In this document: piece by piece, positions 15,992 to 31,267 of the stretch
Layout of the letters: each line of letters opens with the position of its first letter
How positions within the stretch are numbered: the first letter of the stretch is position 1
Source: Candidatus Latescibacterota bacterium
GTDB taxonomy: Bacteria > Latescibacterota > UBA2968 > UBA8231
Assembly: GCA_022827165.1 (NCBI GenBank)
Contig: JAJDTN010000392.1
Location: 1-50,009, forward strand
Reading direction: 5' to 3'
DNA length: 50,009 nt
Made by a program: the position numbers and the translations under genes
Notes under the pieces: model-generated
The model's input: only the letters and a program-made list of their open reading frames with translations
What the model was told of the DNA's origin: nothing
Databases searched by the model: none

Positions 15992-17473
15992 CTACACGCC
16001 CGGCAGGGGCGCCCTGTCCCCGACCTGCTGCTGCCACAGCCGCAGGCGCGCCGCCATCCAGCGCACGCGGTCGCGGTGCTCGGGCCGGTCGAAGAGGTTG
16101 GTGGTCTCCGCCGGGTCCGTGTTCAGGTCGAACAGCTCGCCCTGATCGGCGGCGCACAAGGTCAGCTTCCAGCGGTCGGCGGTGACCACGCTGCGCCACG
16201 GCGCGGTCTTGAGCAGATTGAGCTGGCGCACGCGCTCCGCCGGCATGGTGTGCGACTCGGCCGCCGAAGTCAGGTCGCGGTCGCCGACGCCGTTGTGCTG
16301 GATGACCACGTCCTCACCGCCCAGGTCTGCTTCACCGCGGATCACCGCTGCCCGGCTGGCCCCGGGCAGGCCCTCGGGCACGCCCTGACCGAGCAGGTCG
16401 AGCAGGGTGGGCACGAAGTCGATCTGGCTGAAGTTGCCGCCGATGCGGCGCTGGCCCTCGTGCAGCCACGGGGCGCGCACCAGCAGCGGCACCCGCGCCG
16501 ACTCCTCGTACGGAGAGCGCATCTCCACGTGGCCGTGGGTGCCGACCATCTCGCCGTGGTCGCTGGTGAACACGACGATGGTGTCGTCCCGCAGCCCGGC
16601 CCTGTCGATGGCGTCGAGGATGCTGCCCACCATGCCGTCCACCAGCGACACGCAGCCGTAGTAGTTGGCCCGCATCCGCCGGCACCCCGAATCGGTGCCC
16701 AGGTCGAAGCCGCCGTCGTGCACCGCCTGCATCCAGAACTCGGCCCGGATGCGGTTGAACAGCGAGTGTCCCTCCGGGTAGACGCGGAAGGTCTCGTCCA
16801 CGGGCAGGCTCTCGGGGTCGTAGAGGCCGTCCCAGGGGCTGGTGAAGGGCGGGTGCGGCTCCTTGGAGCTGACGTAGAGGACGAAGGGCCGCCCGGCGTT
16901 GCGCTCGATGAACCCGGCCGCCTGCCGGCCGAGCCAGGTGGCCATCTGGTACTCGACGGGCAGGCCGGCGCGGAAGTCGTCGGAGAACATGGCCCCCGCC
17001 GGATGCGGGGCGTCCGGCTCGAAGCCGTGCTCCAGGAGCCAGTGGTGGTAGGGCGAGAGCTGCTTCTTCAGCGCCTCGCTGGTGTACTCCGGCCACCAGT
17101 GGTCGAAGCATCCGATCCACTCGTCGAAGCCGTGCTGCGCCTGGATCTCGTCCCCCAGGTGCCACTTGCCGATGTAGCCGGTGTGGTAGCCGCCGGGGAG
17201 CATCTCGGCGATGGTCGGCACGCGGCTTGGCAGGATGTGACGGTTCACGGGCATGCCGGCGTCCACCGGGTAGAGCCCGCACAGGATGGAGGCCCGCGAC
17301 GGGCAGCAGACCGCCTGGGTGACGTAGCAGTTGTCGAAGACCAGGCTCTCCCCGGCCAGCCGGTTCAGGCGCGGGACCCGGATCCAGTCGTTGCCGTAGC
17401 AGGCCAGGGTGTCGCGGCGCTGCCGGTCGGGGAGCACGAAGACGAGGTTGGGGCGTTCGGGCGGTGACGGCAT
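15992..17473 (-). CDS. Type I sulfatase
   Basis: A 493-residue arylsulfatase-family hydrolase. The formylglycine signature C-x-P-S-R is present as CCPSRASILCGLYP (about residues 57-70), so the first Cys would be oxidised by a formylglycine-generating enzyme. Other family blocks are NLVFVLPDRQRRDTLACYGN, GYHTGYIGKWHLG and VVFTSDHGEMVGTHGH, the metal-site region. No signal peptide is seen, so it is predicted cytoplasmic, acting on imported sulfated sugars or on a phosphonate or phosphodiester analogue. ATG 17473 was chosen over longer versions because the conserved N-terminus starts there. It lies 221 bp downstream of the epimerase gene on the same strand; nothing else is seen in that gap. Confidence 0.9.
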   Translation of the reverse strand: MPSPPERPNLVFVLPDRQRRDTLACYGNDWIRVPRLNRLAGESLVFDNCYVTQAVCCPSRASILCGLYPVDAGMPVNRHILPSRVPTIAEMLPGGYHTGYIGKWHLGDEIQAQHGFDEWIGCFDHWWPEYTSEALKKQLSPYHHWLLEHGFEPDAPHPAGAMFSDDFRAGLPVEYQMATWLGRQAAGFIERNAGRPFVLYVSSKEPHPPFTSPWDGLYDPESLPVDETFRVYPEGHSLFNRIRAEFWMQAVHDGGFDLGTDSGCRRMRANYYGCVSLVDGMVGSILDAIDRAGLRDDTIVVFTSDHGEMVGTHGHVEMRSPYEESARVPLLVRAPWLHEGQRRIGGNFSQIDFVPTLLDLLGQGVPEGLPGASRAAVIRGEADLGGEDVVIQHNGVGDRDLTSAAESHTMPAERVRQLNLLKTAPWRSVVTADRWKLTLCAADQGELFDLNTDPAETTNLFDRPEHRDRVRWMAARLRLWQQQVGDRAPLPGV

Positions 17474-17694
17474 GTGACTCTCAGCTTCCGGGCCGACCGG
17501 CGGACCCGGGAGATCGGCGTGCACAAGGCTCCCGGCGATCCGGGGTGAGGGCCGCACGGGATTCGCCGGGGCGAGGCGGTGGCCCTTGGCATCACCGTCA
17601 CCGTGCCTCGGCGGGCAACGGCCCATGGGGATCCCCGGCGGCCTCCGGTCATCGGCGATGATCCTGCAAACGCAGTCGCCGCGGGACCCCGCCC

Positions 17695-18456
17695 TCAGCG
17701 GTACTGGTCCAGGTCCCCCCGGTACTCCAGGCCCAGCACCTCCATGCCGCGGCGGCGGTTGCAGAAGGCGTCGGCCTCCTCGGCGCCGGCCATGTTCAGC
17801 ACCTCCAGCTCCAGCCCCTCGCGCTCGACGGCGAGACGGCAGGCCTCGGCCAGGTCGTGGCGGCAGACCCAGCCGGTGTTCCAGCGGCCGCGCAGGTCGT
17901 AGCGCGACTTCCCGATCCCCAAGCGGCTGTCGACGATGTAGCACGGCCGCAGCACGACGATGGACATGCCGAAGGCCTCGTGCATCTGCCGGCACATCTC
18001 CTCCTGCAGCCGCTTGTGGACGGCGTACAGGCTGCCGTCGGGGCGGCGCACCTCGCTGTCGAAGAACACGCCCTTGGGGTGCTCCACGTGGCACGAGCCG
18101 ATGTGGACGATGCGGCCCACCTCCAGCAGGTGTGACGCCTCCAGCACGTTGTAGAGACCCTTCAGGTTGACCAGGTAGGACTGGTCGTTGGCCGGTCCGT
18201 AGCCGCCGTCCCCGCTGCGGGCGCTGTACACCGCCGCGTGGATCACGGCGTCTGAGCCCTCCACGGCGGCGTGAACGGCCTCGTAGTCGCGGATGTCGGC
18301 GTGCACCGTCTCGCCGTCCCAGTCGCCGTCGACGTCGCGCAGGGAGTCCCAGGCACCAGGACCGTAGTCGACGGCGCGCACCTCGTGGCGGCCCTTCAGG
18401 TTGGCCAGCATGGCGCGGCCGGCCCAGCCGGCGGCGCCGAAGACGGTGACCTTCAT
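17695..18456 (-). CDS. NAD-dependent epimerase/dehydratase (extended SDR)
   Basis: A 253-residue extended short-chain dehydrogenase/reductase. The Rossmann motif is MKVTVFGAAGWAGRA (G-x-x-G-x-x-G at residues 8-14). A catalytic Y-x-x-x-K is present as YAVHK, with Ser in IVHIGSCHVEH. It would act on a nucleotide sugar or free sugar lactone; substrate is unknown. ATG 18456 follows the strong ribosome-binding site AAGGAGGAGG, which lies within the last codons of the small upstream gene, and the two overlap by ATGA. This argues for translational coupling. The sulfatase downstream suggests a shared role in sugar processing (inference). Confidence 0.88.
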   Translation of the reverse strand: MKVTVFGAAGWAGRAMLANLKGRHEVRAVDYGPGAWDSLRDVDGDWDGETVHADIRDYEAVHAAVEGSDAVIHAAVYSARSGDGGYGPANDQSYLVNLKGLYNVLEASHLLEVGRIVHIGSCHVEHPKGVFFDSEVRRPDGSLYAVHKRLQEEMCRQMHEAFGMSIVVLRPCYIVDSRLGIGKSRYDLRGRWNTGWVCRHDLAEACRLAVEREGLELEVLNMAGAEEADAFCNRRRGMEVLGLEYRGDLDQYR

Positions 18457-18656
18457 CGCTCCTCCTCCTTCATCCACTGCCGGAACTGCTTCCACGTGCC
18501 GCCCAGGGGGTGGCGGGAGTGGACGCCGTGGACCTGGTGGTGCTCGGCCTCCGACCGGGCGAGGACGTCGTCGAAGCTGCGGCCCCAGGCCCGGCGCAGG
18601 AACATAGCGACGAGCAGGATGAGGATGGCGTAGAGGACGACCCCGAACTCGAGCAT
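18453..18656 (-). CDS. Small single-pass membrane protein
   Basis: A 67-residue product: MLEFGVVLYAILILLVAMFL (one membrane helix at about 3-20) followed by a basic/polar cytoplasmic tail RRAWGRSFDDVLARSEAEHH and ending QWMKEEER. Its TGA overlaps the epimerase ATG (ATGA), and its last codons carry the epimerase ribosome-binding site, which is the main evidence that it is translated. No clear ribosome-binding site precedes ATG 18656. I do not recognise a family. It might anchor or regulate the epimerase. Confidence 0.6.
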   Translation of the reverse strand: MLEFGVVLYAILILLVAMFLRRAWGRSFDDVLARSEAEHHQVHGVHSRHPLGGTWKQFRQWMKEEER

Positions 18657-18802
18657 GGGGACCAAAGCTGCGGCTGCGCCCGCCGGCTGGCAACCGCGCC
18701 CGGCGAGGCCTGCGACACCCCGCCTCTCCACTTGCCGCCTCCAGGGCTGCCGGCAGGAGGCACGGCACTCGGCGCCGAGGTGCGGAGCTGTCAGCCCCCA
18801 GA

Positions 18803-18818
18803 TGTCCGTCAGTGGACA
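18803..18818. promoter_or_regulatory. Inverted repeat, candidate enhancer (UAS) for a sigma-54 activator
   Basis: TGTCC-GTCAGT-GGACA is a dyad with 5-bp arms. Its centre is about 120 bp upstream of the expected start of the sigma-54 promoter, a normal distance for an NtrC-family activator site. A weaker pair of half sites (GTCC 18844-18847, GGAC 18861-18864) lies between them. Confidence 0.5.
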
Positions 18819-18905
18819 CTTCTGTATCGCCAGCGGCCATCCAGTCCGGCGGCCGATTCGGGACAGATCGCCGCAACTGCCTCCCGGAGAAAGAGTAACG
18901 CACCG

Positions 18906-18921
18906 TGGCGCGGTTGTTGCT
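18906..18921 (+). promoter_or_regulatory. Sigma-54 (RpoN) promoter of the permease operon
   Basis: TGGCGCGGTTGTTGCT matches the sigma-54 consensus TGGCACG-N4-TTGC(A/T) at every position but one. The invariant GG (18907-18908) and GC (18919-18920) are separated by the required 10 bp. Transcription should start near 18932, about 58 bases before the P1 ATG. It is the only match of this quality I found, and it lies directly before the 14-gene array. Confidence 0.75.
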
Positions 18922-18989
18922 AAAAGGTCGGGTGAGGGCCAACCGCCGATCGGCCGGCCCGGACGAAAACCAGAGGAAAGGGAAGGATC

Positions 18990-21350
18990 ATGCTGGCTCA
19001 CTACCTGACAACGGCGCTTCGCCTGCTGTGGAGGGAACGCGGGTACGCGGCGATCAACGTCTTCGGACTCGCCCTCGGTTTCTCCCTCTGCCTGCTGATC
19101 ATCCAGTTCACCTCCCACCAGCTGTCCGTGGGGACCTTCCACGAGAACGGGGACCGCGTCTACCGCGTCCTGGGTCCCGCGTGGCGCGGCGGCGGGTTCA
19201 ACACGAGTCTGCCCATCCACATGGGCCCGGCCCTCGAGGATCAGCTGCCCCAGGTGGAGGAAGCGGTCCGCTTCCGCGGGAGGTTCCCGATGCAGCTCCG
19301 GCTCGCCGGCAAGGAGTCGCTCTCCGACTTGGTGCTGATGGCGGAGGACGGCGTCCTCCAGGTCTTCGGCTTCCCCCTGCTGCGGGGCGACCCGGAGACG
19401 GCCCTGACCCGCCCCTACACCATGGTCCTCACCGAGCCCCTGGCCCGCCGCCTCTTCGGCGACGACGACCCCATGGGGCAGTTGATCCGCGTCGACGAGG
19501 AGTACGACTGCGAGGTCACGGGCATCGTCGCTCAACCGCCACCGAACTCCCTCCTCGACTTCACCGCGCTCCTCTCCTTCGCCACCATGTACGAGGAGAG
19601 CCGCGCCATGATGGGGTCGAGGAGCAGCAGGGCCTTCATCACCTACGTGCAGCTGGGCCCCGGCGCCGACCCGGCCGCCATCGCCGCGCGCCTGCCCGCC
19701 ATGGCCGAGGAACTCACGGGTATGCCGGAGGAGGAGGGTCGCGCCTACAAGCTGCAGCCGCTGAAGTCGATCCGCTTCGACTCGGAGGTGCCCAACAACC
19801 TCGGTCCCAGCGGCAACCCCCTGTACCTGGCGATCTGCGCCGTGCTGGCGGCGGTGATCCTGGCCATCGCCGGGGTCAACTACGTGAACCTGTCCACGGC
19901 GAGGGCCGACCGGCGCACCCACGAGATCGGCGTGCGCAAGTCCCTCGGCGCCCAGCGCGGACAGCTCATCCGCCAGCTCCTGTGCGAGTCGGTGGTGCTC
20001 AGCGCCGTGGCGACGCTCCTGGGCGCCGCCGCGACCCAGATCCTGGTGCGCCTCCCCGCCCTGATCACCGGAATGGACATCGGTCTGCCCTTCATGCGCT
20101 GGACGATCCCCGCCGCCGCCGGGGCCGCGGCCCTGGCCCTCGGGGTCGGACTGGCGGCCGGCGCCTACCCGGCCTGGCTGGTGGCGCGCTTCCAGCCGGC
20201 CGCCGTGGTCCGCCGCCGCCGCTCGGGCGGGGCCCGCCTGCGCCAGGTCCTGGTGGTGGGACAGTTCACCGTCACCGCGGCGCTGATGACGATGACCCTG
20301 CTCATCTGGAGCCAGGTCGACTACGTGCAGGACCTGCTCCGCCGCGACTCCTCCCTCGGGTTCGAGCCGGAGCAGGTGACGGTCATCCGCAACCAGGGAC
20401 TGACGCTGGAGCAGACCCGGGTCCTCAAGTCCGAGCTGCTCCAGGACAGCCGGATCGCCCTGGTCAGCCTCTCCGAGACCTTGCCCGGCAACCTCAGCAG
20501 GACGTGGTACGAGGTGAAGGGGGAGGACGCGGGGGAGGTGCAGGTGAGGACCTACGGAGTGGACGGCGACTTCTTCGAGATGCTGGGCCTGCGCATGAGC
20601 CGGGGCCGCGCCCTCACCGATGATCCCTCCGACGACCGGGCCGCCATCCTCAACGAGACCGCCGTGCGCAGGATGGGGTGGGAGGATCCCCTGGGCAAGG
20701 CGATCACCGGCTACATGGGCCTGGATCTGCGCGTCGTGGGCGTCGTCGAGGACTTCCACTTCGACGGCCCCCACAAGAAGGTGGAGCCCCTGCTCATGGC
20801 CCCCGTCTCCAACGTCGGCCCCATCTCCGTGCGCGCCCGGGCCGGGCACCTCGACGAGGTCAACGAGCTGATCGACGCGAAGTGGGCGGACCTCTCCCCC
20901 CACCGGCCCATCGAGCGCATGCCCCTCGAGGAGGTCTTCGCCGGCCTCTACATGGAGGAGCTGCTCATGGGCCGCGTCCTCACCGTCTTCCTCTCCTTCG
21001 CCATCGCCGTGGCCCTCGTGGGCCTCTTCGGCATGGCCGCCCACACCGCCCAGAACCGCACCCGCGAGATCGGCGTGCGCAAGGTCTTCGGCGCCTCCGT
21101 CGCCGGCCTCACGGCGATGATGCTGCGCGACTTCGCCAAGCCCGTGGGCCTCGCCTTCCTCCTCAGCATCCCCATCGCCTGGTGGCTCGGCGGCCTGTGG
21201 CTGCAGAACTACGCCTACCACGTGGAGGTGGGCGTGGGTCTGTTCCTGACCTCGGGCGCCCTCTCCTTCCTCGTCGCCGGCCTGACGGTGAGCCAGCAGG
21301 CGATCCGGGCTTCCATGACCAATCCGGTGAAGACGCTGCGCACGGAGTAG
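18990..21350 (+). CDS. Double-FtsX ABC permease P1
   Basis: A 786-residue permease of the FtsX/MacB class in fused-duplicate form. Order: TM1 (about 20-42), periplasmic MacB-PCD-like domain 1 (45-275), TM2-TM4 (278-396), TM5 (418-440), periplasmic domain 2 (450-655), TM6-TM8 (662-768). Two cytoplasmic coupling motifs that should contact an ATPase are present: HEIGVRKSLGAQRGQL (about 311) and REIGVRKVFGASVAGL (about 692). Periplasmic domain 1 carries VTGIVAQPPPNSLLDF and domain 2 VVGVVEDFHFDGP. The C-terminus NPVKTLRTE is the family tail. First gene of the array, 58 bases after the predicted sigma-54 start. The family acts by mechanotransmission (lipoprotein or peptide release); the cargo is unknown. 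Confidence 0.9.
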   Translation: MLAHYLTTALRLLWRERGYAAINVFGLALGFSLCLLIIQFTSHQLSVGTFHENGDRVYRVLGPAWRGGGFNTSLPIHMGPALEDQLPQVEEAVRFRGRFPMQLRLAGKESLSDLVLMAEDGVLQVFGFPLLRGDPETALTRPYTMVLTEPLARRLFGDDDPMGQLIRVDEEYDCEVTGIVAQPPPNSLLDFTALLSFATMYEESRAMMGSRSSRAFITYVQLGPGADPAAIAARLPAMAEELTGMPEEEGRAYKLQPLKSIRFDSEVPNNLGPSGNPLYLAICAVLAAVILAIAGVNYVNLSTARADRRTHEIGVRKSLGAQRGQLIRQLLCESVVLSAVATLLGAAATQILVRLPALITGMDIGLPFMRWTIPAAAGAAALALGVGLAAGAYPAWLVARFQPAAVVRRRRSGGARLRQVLVVGQFTVTAALMTMTLLIWSQVDYVQDLLRRDSSLGFEPEQVTVIRNQGLTLEQTRVLKSELLQDSRIALVSLSETLPGNLSRTWYEVKGEDAGEVQVRTYGVDGDFFEMLGLRMSRGRALTDDPSDDRAAILNETAVRRMGWEDPLGKAITGYMGLDLRVVGVVEDFHFDGPHKKVEPLLMAPVSNVGPISVRARAGHLDEVNELIDAKWADLSPHRPIERMPLEEVFAGLYMEELLMGRVLTVFLSFAIAVALVGLFGMAAHTAQNRTREIGVRKVFGASVAGLTAMMLRDFAKPVGLAFLLSIPIAWWLGGLWLQNYAYHVEVGVGLFLTSGALSFLVAGLTVSQQAIRASMTNPVKTLRTE

Positions 21351-21352
21351 GC

Positions 21353-21365
21353 GGCGGATCCCGCC
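21353..21365 (+). repeat. Copied hairpin spacer, P1/P2
   Basis: GGCGG-ATC-CCGCC, a 5-bp stem with a 3-base loop, is followed by GAAAGGA and the P2 ATG. The same spacer occurs before P3, P5 and P6. Confidence 0.75.
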
Positions 21366-21379
21366 ACGAAAGGACACGC

Positions 21380-23935
<2,556 letters not shown>

Positions 23936-23938
23936 ATG

Positions 23939-23951
23939 CGCGGATCCCGCC
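23939..23951 (+). repeat. Copied hairpin spacer, P2/P3
   Basis: CGCGGATCCCGCC, a slightly diverged copy (4-bp stem GCGG/CCGC) of the P1/P2 spacer, followed by the same ACGAAAGGACACGC and the P3 ATG. Confidence 0.75.
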
Positions 23952-23965
23952 ACGAAAGGACACGC

Positions 23966-26461
<2,496 letters not shown>

Positions 26462-26469
26462 GGAGCAAC

Positions 26470-28812
<2,343 letters not shown>

Positions 28813-28815
28813 ACG

Positions 28816-28829
28816 GGCGGATCCCCGCC
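28816..28829 (+). repeat. Copied hairpin spacer, P4/P5
   Basis: GGCGG-ATCC-CCGCC, a one-base variant of the copied spacer, followed by GCGAAAGGACGAGC and the P5 ATG. Confidence 0.7.
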
Positions 28830-28843
28830 GCGAAAGGACGAGC

Positions 28844-31237
28844 ATGCTGGCAAACTACATGATCACCGCCTTCCGCCACCTGTGCAGGGAGCGCGAGTAC
28901 GCGGCGATCAACCTCTTCGGCCTGGCCGTCGGTTTGGCCCTCTGCCTGCTGGTCATCCAGTTGGCGGCGTACCAGCTCTCGGTCGGCGACTTCCACGAGA
29001 AGAAGAACGGACTCTACCGCATCCTGAAGGAAGAGGATGCCGGGACTTCCTCGAGTATGCCGCTACCTCTTGGGCCAGCCCTGAAGGAGCAAGTGCCCGA
29101 GGTCGAGGAAACAGTCCGCTTCTACTCGGGTTCTTCTTACGGGCTGTTCAGGGTTGGCGAGGAGACCGGAAAAGGGACATATGAGCGCGCTGCTTGGGTA
29201 GATTCCGGCGTTTTCGAGATGTTCAGTCTGCCGCTTCTGCGGGGCGACCCCAAGACCGCTTTGTCGCGCCCCAACACCATGGTGCTGACTGAACCACTGG
29301 CCCGGCGGCTCTTCGGAGAGAGCGATCCCATTGGTCAGGTCATCCGCAGTGAAGCCTTCGATTGTGTCGTTACCGGCATCGTAGGAGAGCCACCCTCCAC
29401 CTCATTGCTCCAGTTCTCGGCATTCTCGGCACTGCTCTCCTTGGCAACCATGGACAAGGAGGGCATCCCCATCCGTGTGCGGGACGTTCACGCCGCTGGC
29501 TGGAGCTATTGGGCCTACGAAACCTTCGTACAGCTCAATGCCCATGCAGATGCCGCTGCGGTAGCCGAGCGTATTCCAGATGTCGTTCAGAGACCCAGAG
29601 GATTTCCCGAGGCGACCGATTCCTACGCGCTCCAACCTTTGAAATCGATCTACTTCGACACGGAGTCTCCCAGCTGGGTCGGCCCCAGTGGCAACCCCAT
29701 GCACCTCGCCTTGTTCGGCACCCTGGCGATGGTGCTGCTGACGATCGCCGGGTTCAACTACGTGAACCTGGCCACAGCGCGTGCCGAGGGACGGCTGCAC
29801 GAGATAGGCATCCGCAAGGCCCTCGGCGCCCATCGCGCCCAGCTCATTCGCCAGCTCCTGGGCGAGTCGGTACTGCTGAGCGTCGGAGCCACGCTGCTTG
29901 GCGTTGCCATGGCAGAAATCCTGATTCGGTTCCTGCCTGCGATGGGAGGAATCGACTTTGAATGGTCGCCTCGCTGGACCATCTCGACCTGCGCCGGCGC
30001 AACGGTGCTGGCGATCGGGGCCGGACTGGCAGCGGGCGCGTACCCGGCATGGGTCGTGGCGTGCTTTCAGCCGGCGGTCCTGGAGCGCCGAGGCCGCATC
30101 GGAGGCTCGCGACTGCGCCGGGGGTTGGTACTGGCGCAGTTCACCGTTACTGCGACGTTGATGACGATGACGCTGCTGATTTGGCACCAGGTCAGCTTCA
30201 TTCAAAATCTGGTCCGCGAGAACTCGGTCCTGGGGTTGGAGCCGGAACAGGTTGTCATCGTCTACAACCGCCACAGCGGCGGCCTGACCGCAGATCAGGC
30301 CCGAGCTTTCAAAGGTGAGTTACTTCAAGACAGCCGCATCGCCGCGGTGAGTCTTTCCATGACAGTACCTGGCCAGGGTTCTGGACGAACGTATACGCGA
30401 GGAGAAGGAGGAGAAGGGCGAATAGAGATGGACGTGTATGAAATAGATGGGGACTTCGTCGAAATCATGGGATTGCAGATGGTCCAGGGACGCCCCCTGA
30501 CCGACGAGCCGGCCGACGCAAGCGCAGTCGTGATAAATGAGACCGCCGTGCGCAGGCTGGAGTTGGAAGACCCCCTGGGAGAGACGATTCCCTATGTCCG
30601 TGGCCTGGATCAGCGCGTCGTTGGGGTGATCGAGGATTTCCACTTCCACGGCCCGCGTCAAGAGGTAGGACCACTGGTCATGAGACAGATTGACAGTTGG
30701 GTGGGTGTCATCATCGTGCGAGTGCGCCCCGGCCACCTCGAAGAAGCCCTCCAAGTGATCGACGACAAGTGGGCCGCCGCCGCACCGTACCGCCCCATCC
30801 GGCGAGAATCGCTTGAAGAGGCGGCGGCGGAGTTCTACTCCGATGAACTGAAGGTGGGACGCGCGCTCACCCTCCTCCTTTCCTTGACCATCGCCGTCGC
30901 CTCGGTCGGACTCTTCGGTCTGGCCGCCCACTCCGCTCAAGCACGAACCAGGGAGATCGGCATCCGCAAGGTGTTCGGCGCCTCCCCGGGACGCGTCACC
31001 GCCATGCTGCTGCGCGACTTCGCCAAACCCGTTGCCATCGCCTTCCTCCTCAGCGTGCCCATCGCTTACGCGTTGGCCGACCGCTGGCTGCAGGACTTTG
31101 CCTACCGCGTGGAAATCGGCGTGGTCCTGTTCATGGTGTCGGCCGCTCTCTCTTTCGTCATCGCCGGGCTGACGGTTGGCGGCCAGGCCATGCGAGCTGC
31201 CCTGACCAGCCCCGTGAGGACCCTGCACACGAAGTAG
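28844..31237 (+). CDS. Double-FtsX ABC permease P5
   Basis: A 797-residue paralogue forming a close pair with P6. Its N-terminal ~45 residues still match P2-P4 (EYAAINLFGLAVGLALCLL), but both periplasmic domains differ. Coupling motifs are HEIGIRKALGAHRAQL and REIGIRKVFGASPGRV (about 702). Domain 1 keeps VTGIVGEPPSTSLLQF and YALQPLKSIYFD. Domain 2 has VVGVIEDFHFHGP. The tail is SPVRTLHTK, shared only with P6. The close match with other copies at the 5' end but not elsewhere suggests gene conversion. Confidence 0.9.
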   Translation: MLANYMITAFRHLCREREYAAINLFGLAVGLALCLLVIQLAAYQLSVGDFHEKKNGLYRILKEEDAGTSSSMPLPLGPALKEQVPEVEETVRFYSGSSYGLFRVGEETGKGTYERAAWVDSGVFEMFSLPLLRGDPKTALSRPNTMVLTEPLARRLFGESDPIGQVIRSEAFDCVVTGIVGEPPSTSLLQFSAFSALLSLATMDKEGIPIRVRDVHAAGWSYWAYETFVQLNAHADAAAVAERIPDVVQRPRGFPEATDSYALQPLKSIYFDTESPSWVGPSGNPMHLALFGTLAMVLLTIAGFNYVNLATARAEGRLHEIGIRKALGAHRAQLIRQLLGESVLLSVGATLLGVAMAEILIRFLPAMGGIDFEWSPRWTISTCAGATVLAIGAGLAAGAYPAWVVACFQPAVLERRGRIGGSRLRRGLVLAQFTVTATLMTMTLLIWHQVSFIQNLVRENSVLGLEPEQVVIVYNRHSGGLTADQARAFKGELLQDSRIAAVSLSMTVPGQGSGRTYTRGEGGEGRIEMDVYEIDGDFVEIMGLQMVQGRPLTDEPADASAVVINETAVRRLELEDPLGETIPYVRGLDQRVVGVIEDFHFHGPRQEVGPLVMRQIDSWVGVIIVRVRPGHLEEALQVIDDKWAAAAPYRPIRRESLEEAAAEFYSDELKVGRALTLLLSLTIAVASVGLFGLAAHSAQARTREIGIRKVFGASPGRVTAMLLRDFAKPVAIAFLLSVPIAYALADRWLQDFAYRVEIGVVLFMVSAALSFVIAGLTVGGQAMRAALTSPVRTLHTK

Positions 31238-31240
31238 ACG

Positions 31241-31253
31241 GGCGGATCCCGCC
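31241..31253 (+). repeat. Copied hairpin spacer, P5/P6
   Basis: GGCGG-ATC-CCGCC, identical to the P1/P2 copy, followed by CCGAAAGGACCAGC and the P6 ATG. Confidence 0.75.
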
Positions 31254-31267
31254 CCGAAAGGACCAGC

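Larger units (their letters stand above)
18657..18989. other. Divergent regulatory region before the permease operon
   Basis: A 333-bp gap between the divergent minus-strand small gene and permease P1. It contains the inverted repeat at 18803-18818 and the sigma-54 promoter at 18906-18921, described separately. I see no supported gene in it. Confidence 0.7.

Noticed and set aside
18453..21377. A 974-codon minus-strand open frame across P1
   Set aside because: It is a GC-rich antisense shadow of P1: low-complexity Gly/Ala/His/Arg translation, no domain. Only its last 67 codons, outside P1, are kept as a separate small gene.
20678..21379. Long N-terminal extensions of P2 and, likewise, of P4 (25789-26469)
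   Set aside because: They would overlap the preceding permease out of frame. The aligned N-termini and GAAAGGA or AGGAG sites place the starts at 21380 and 26470.
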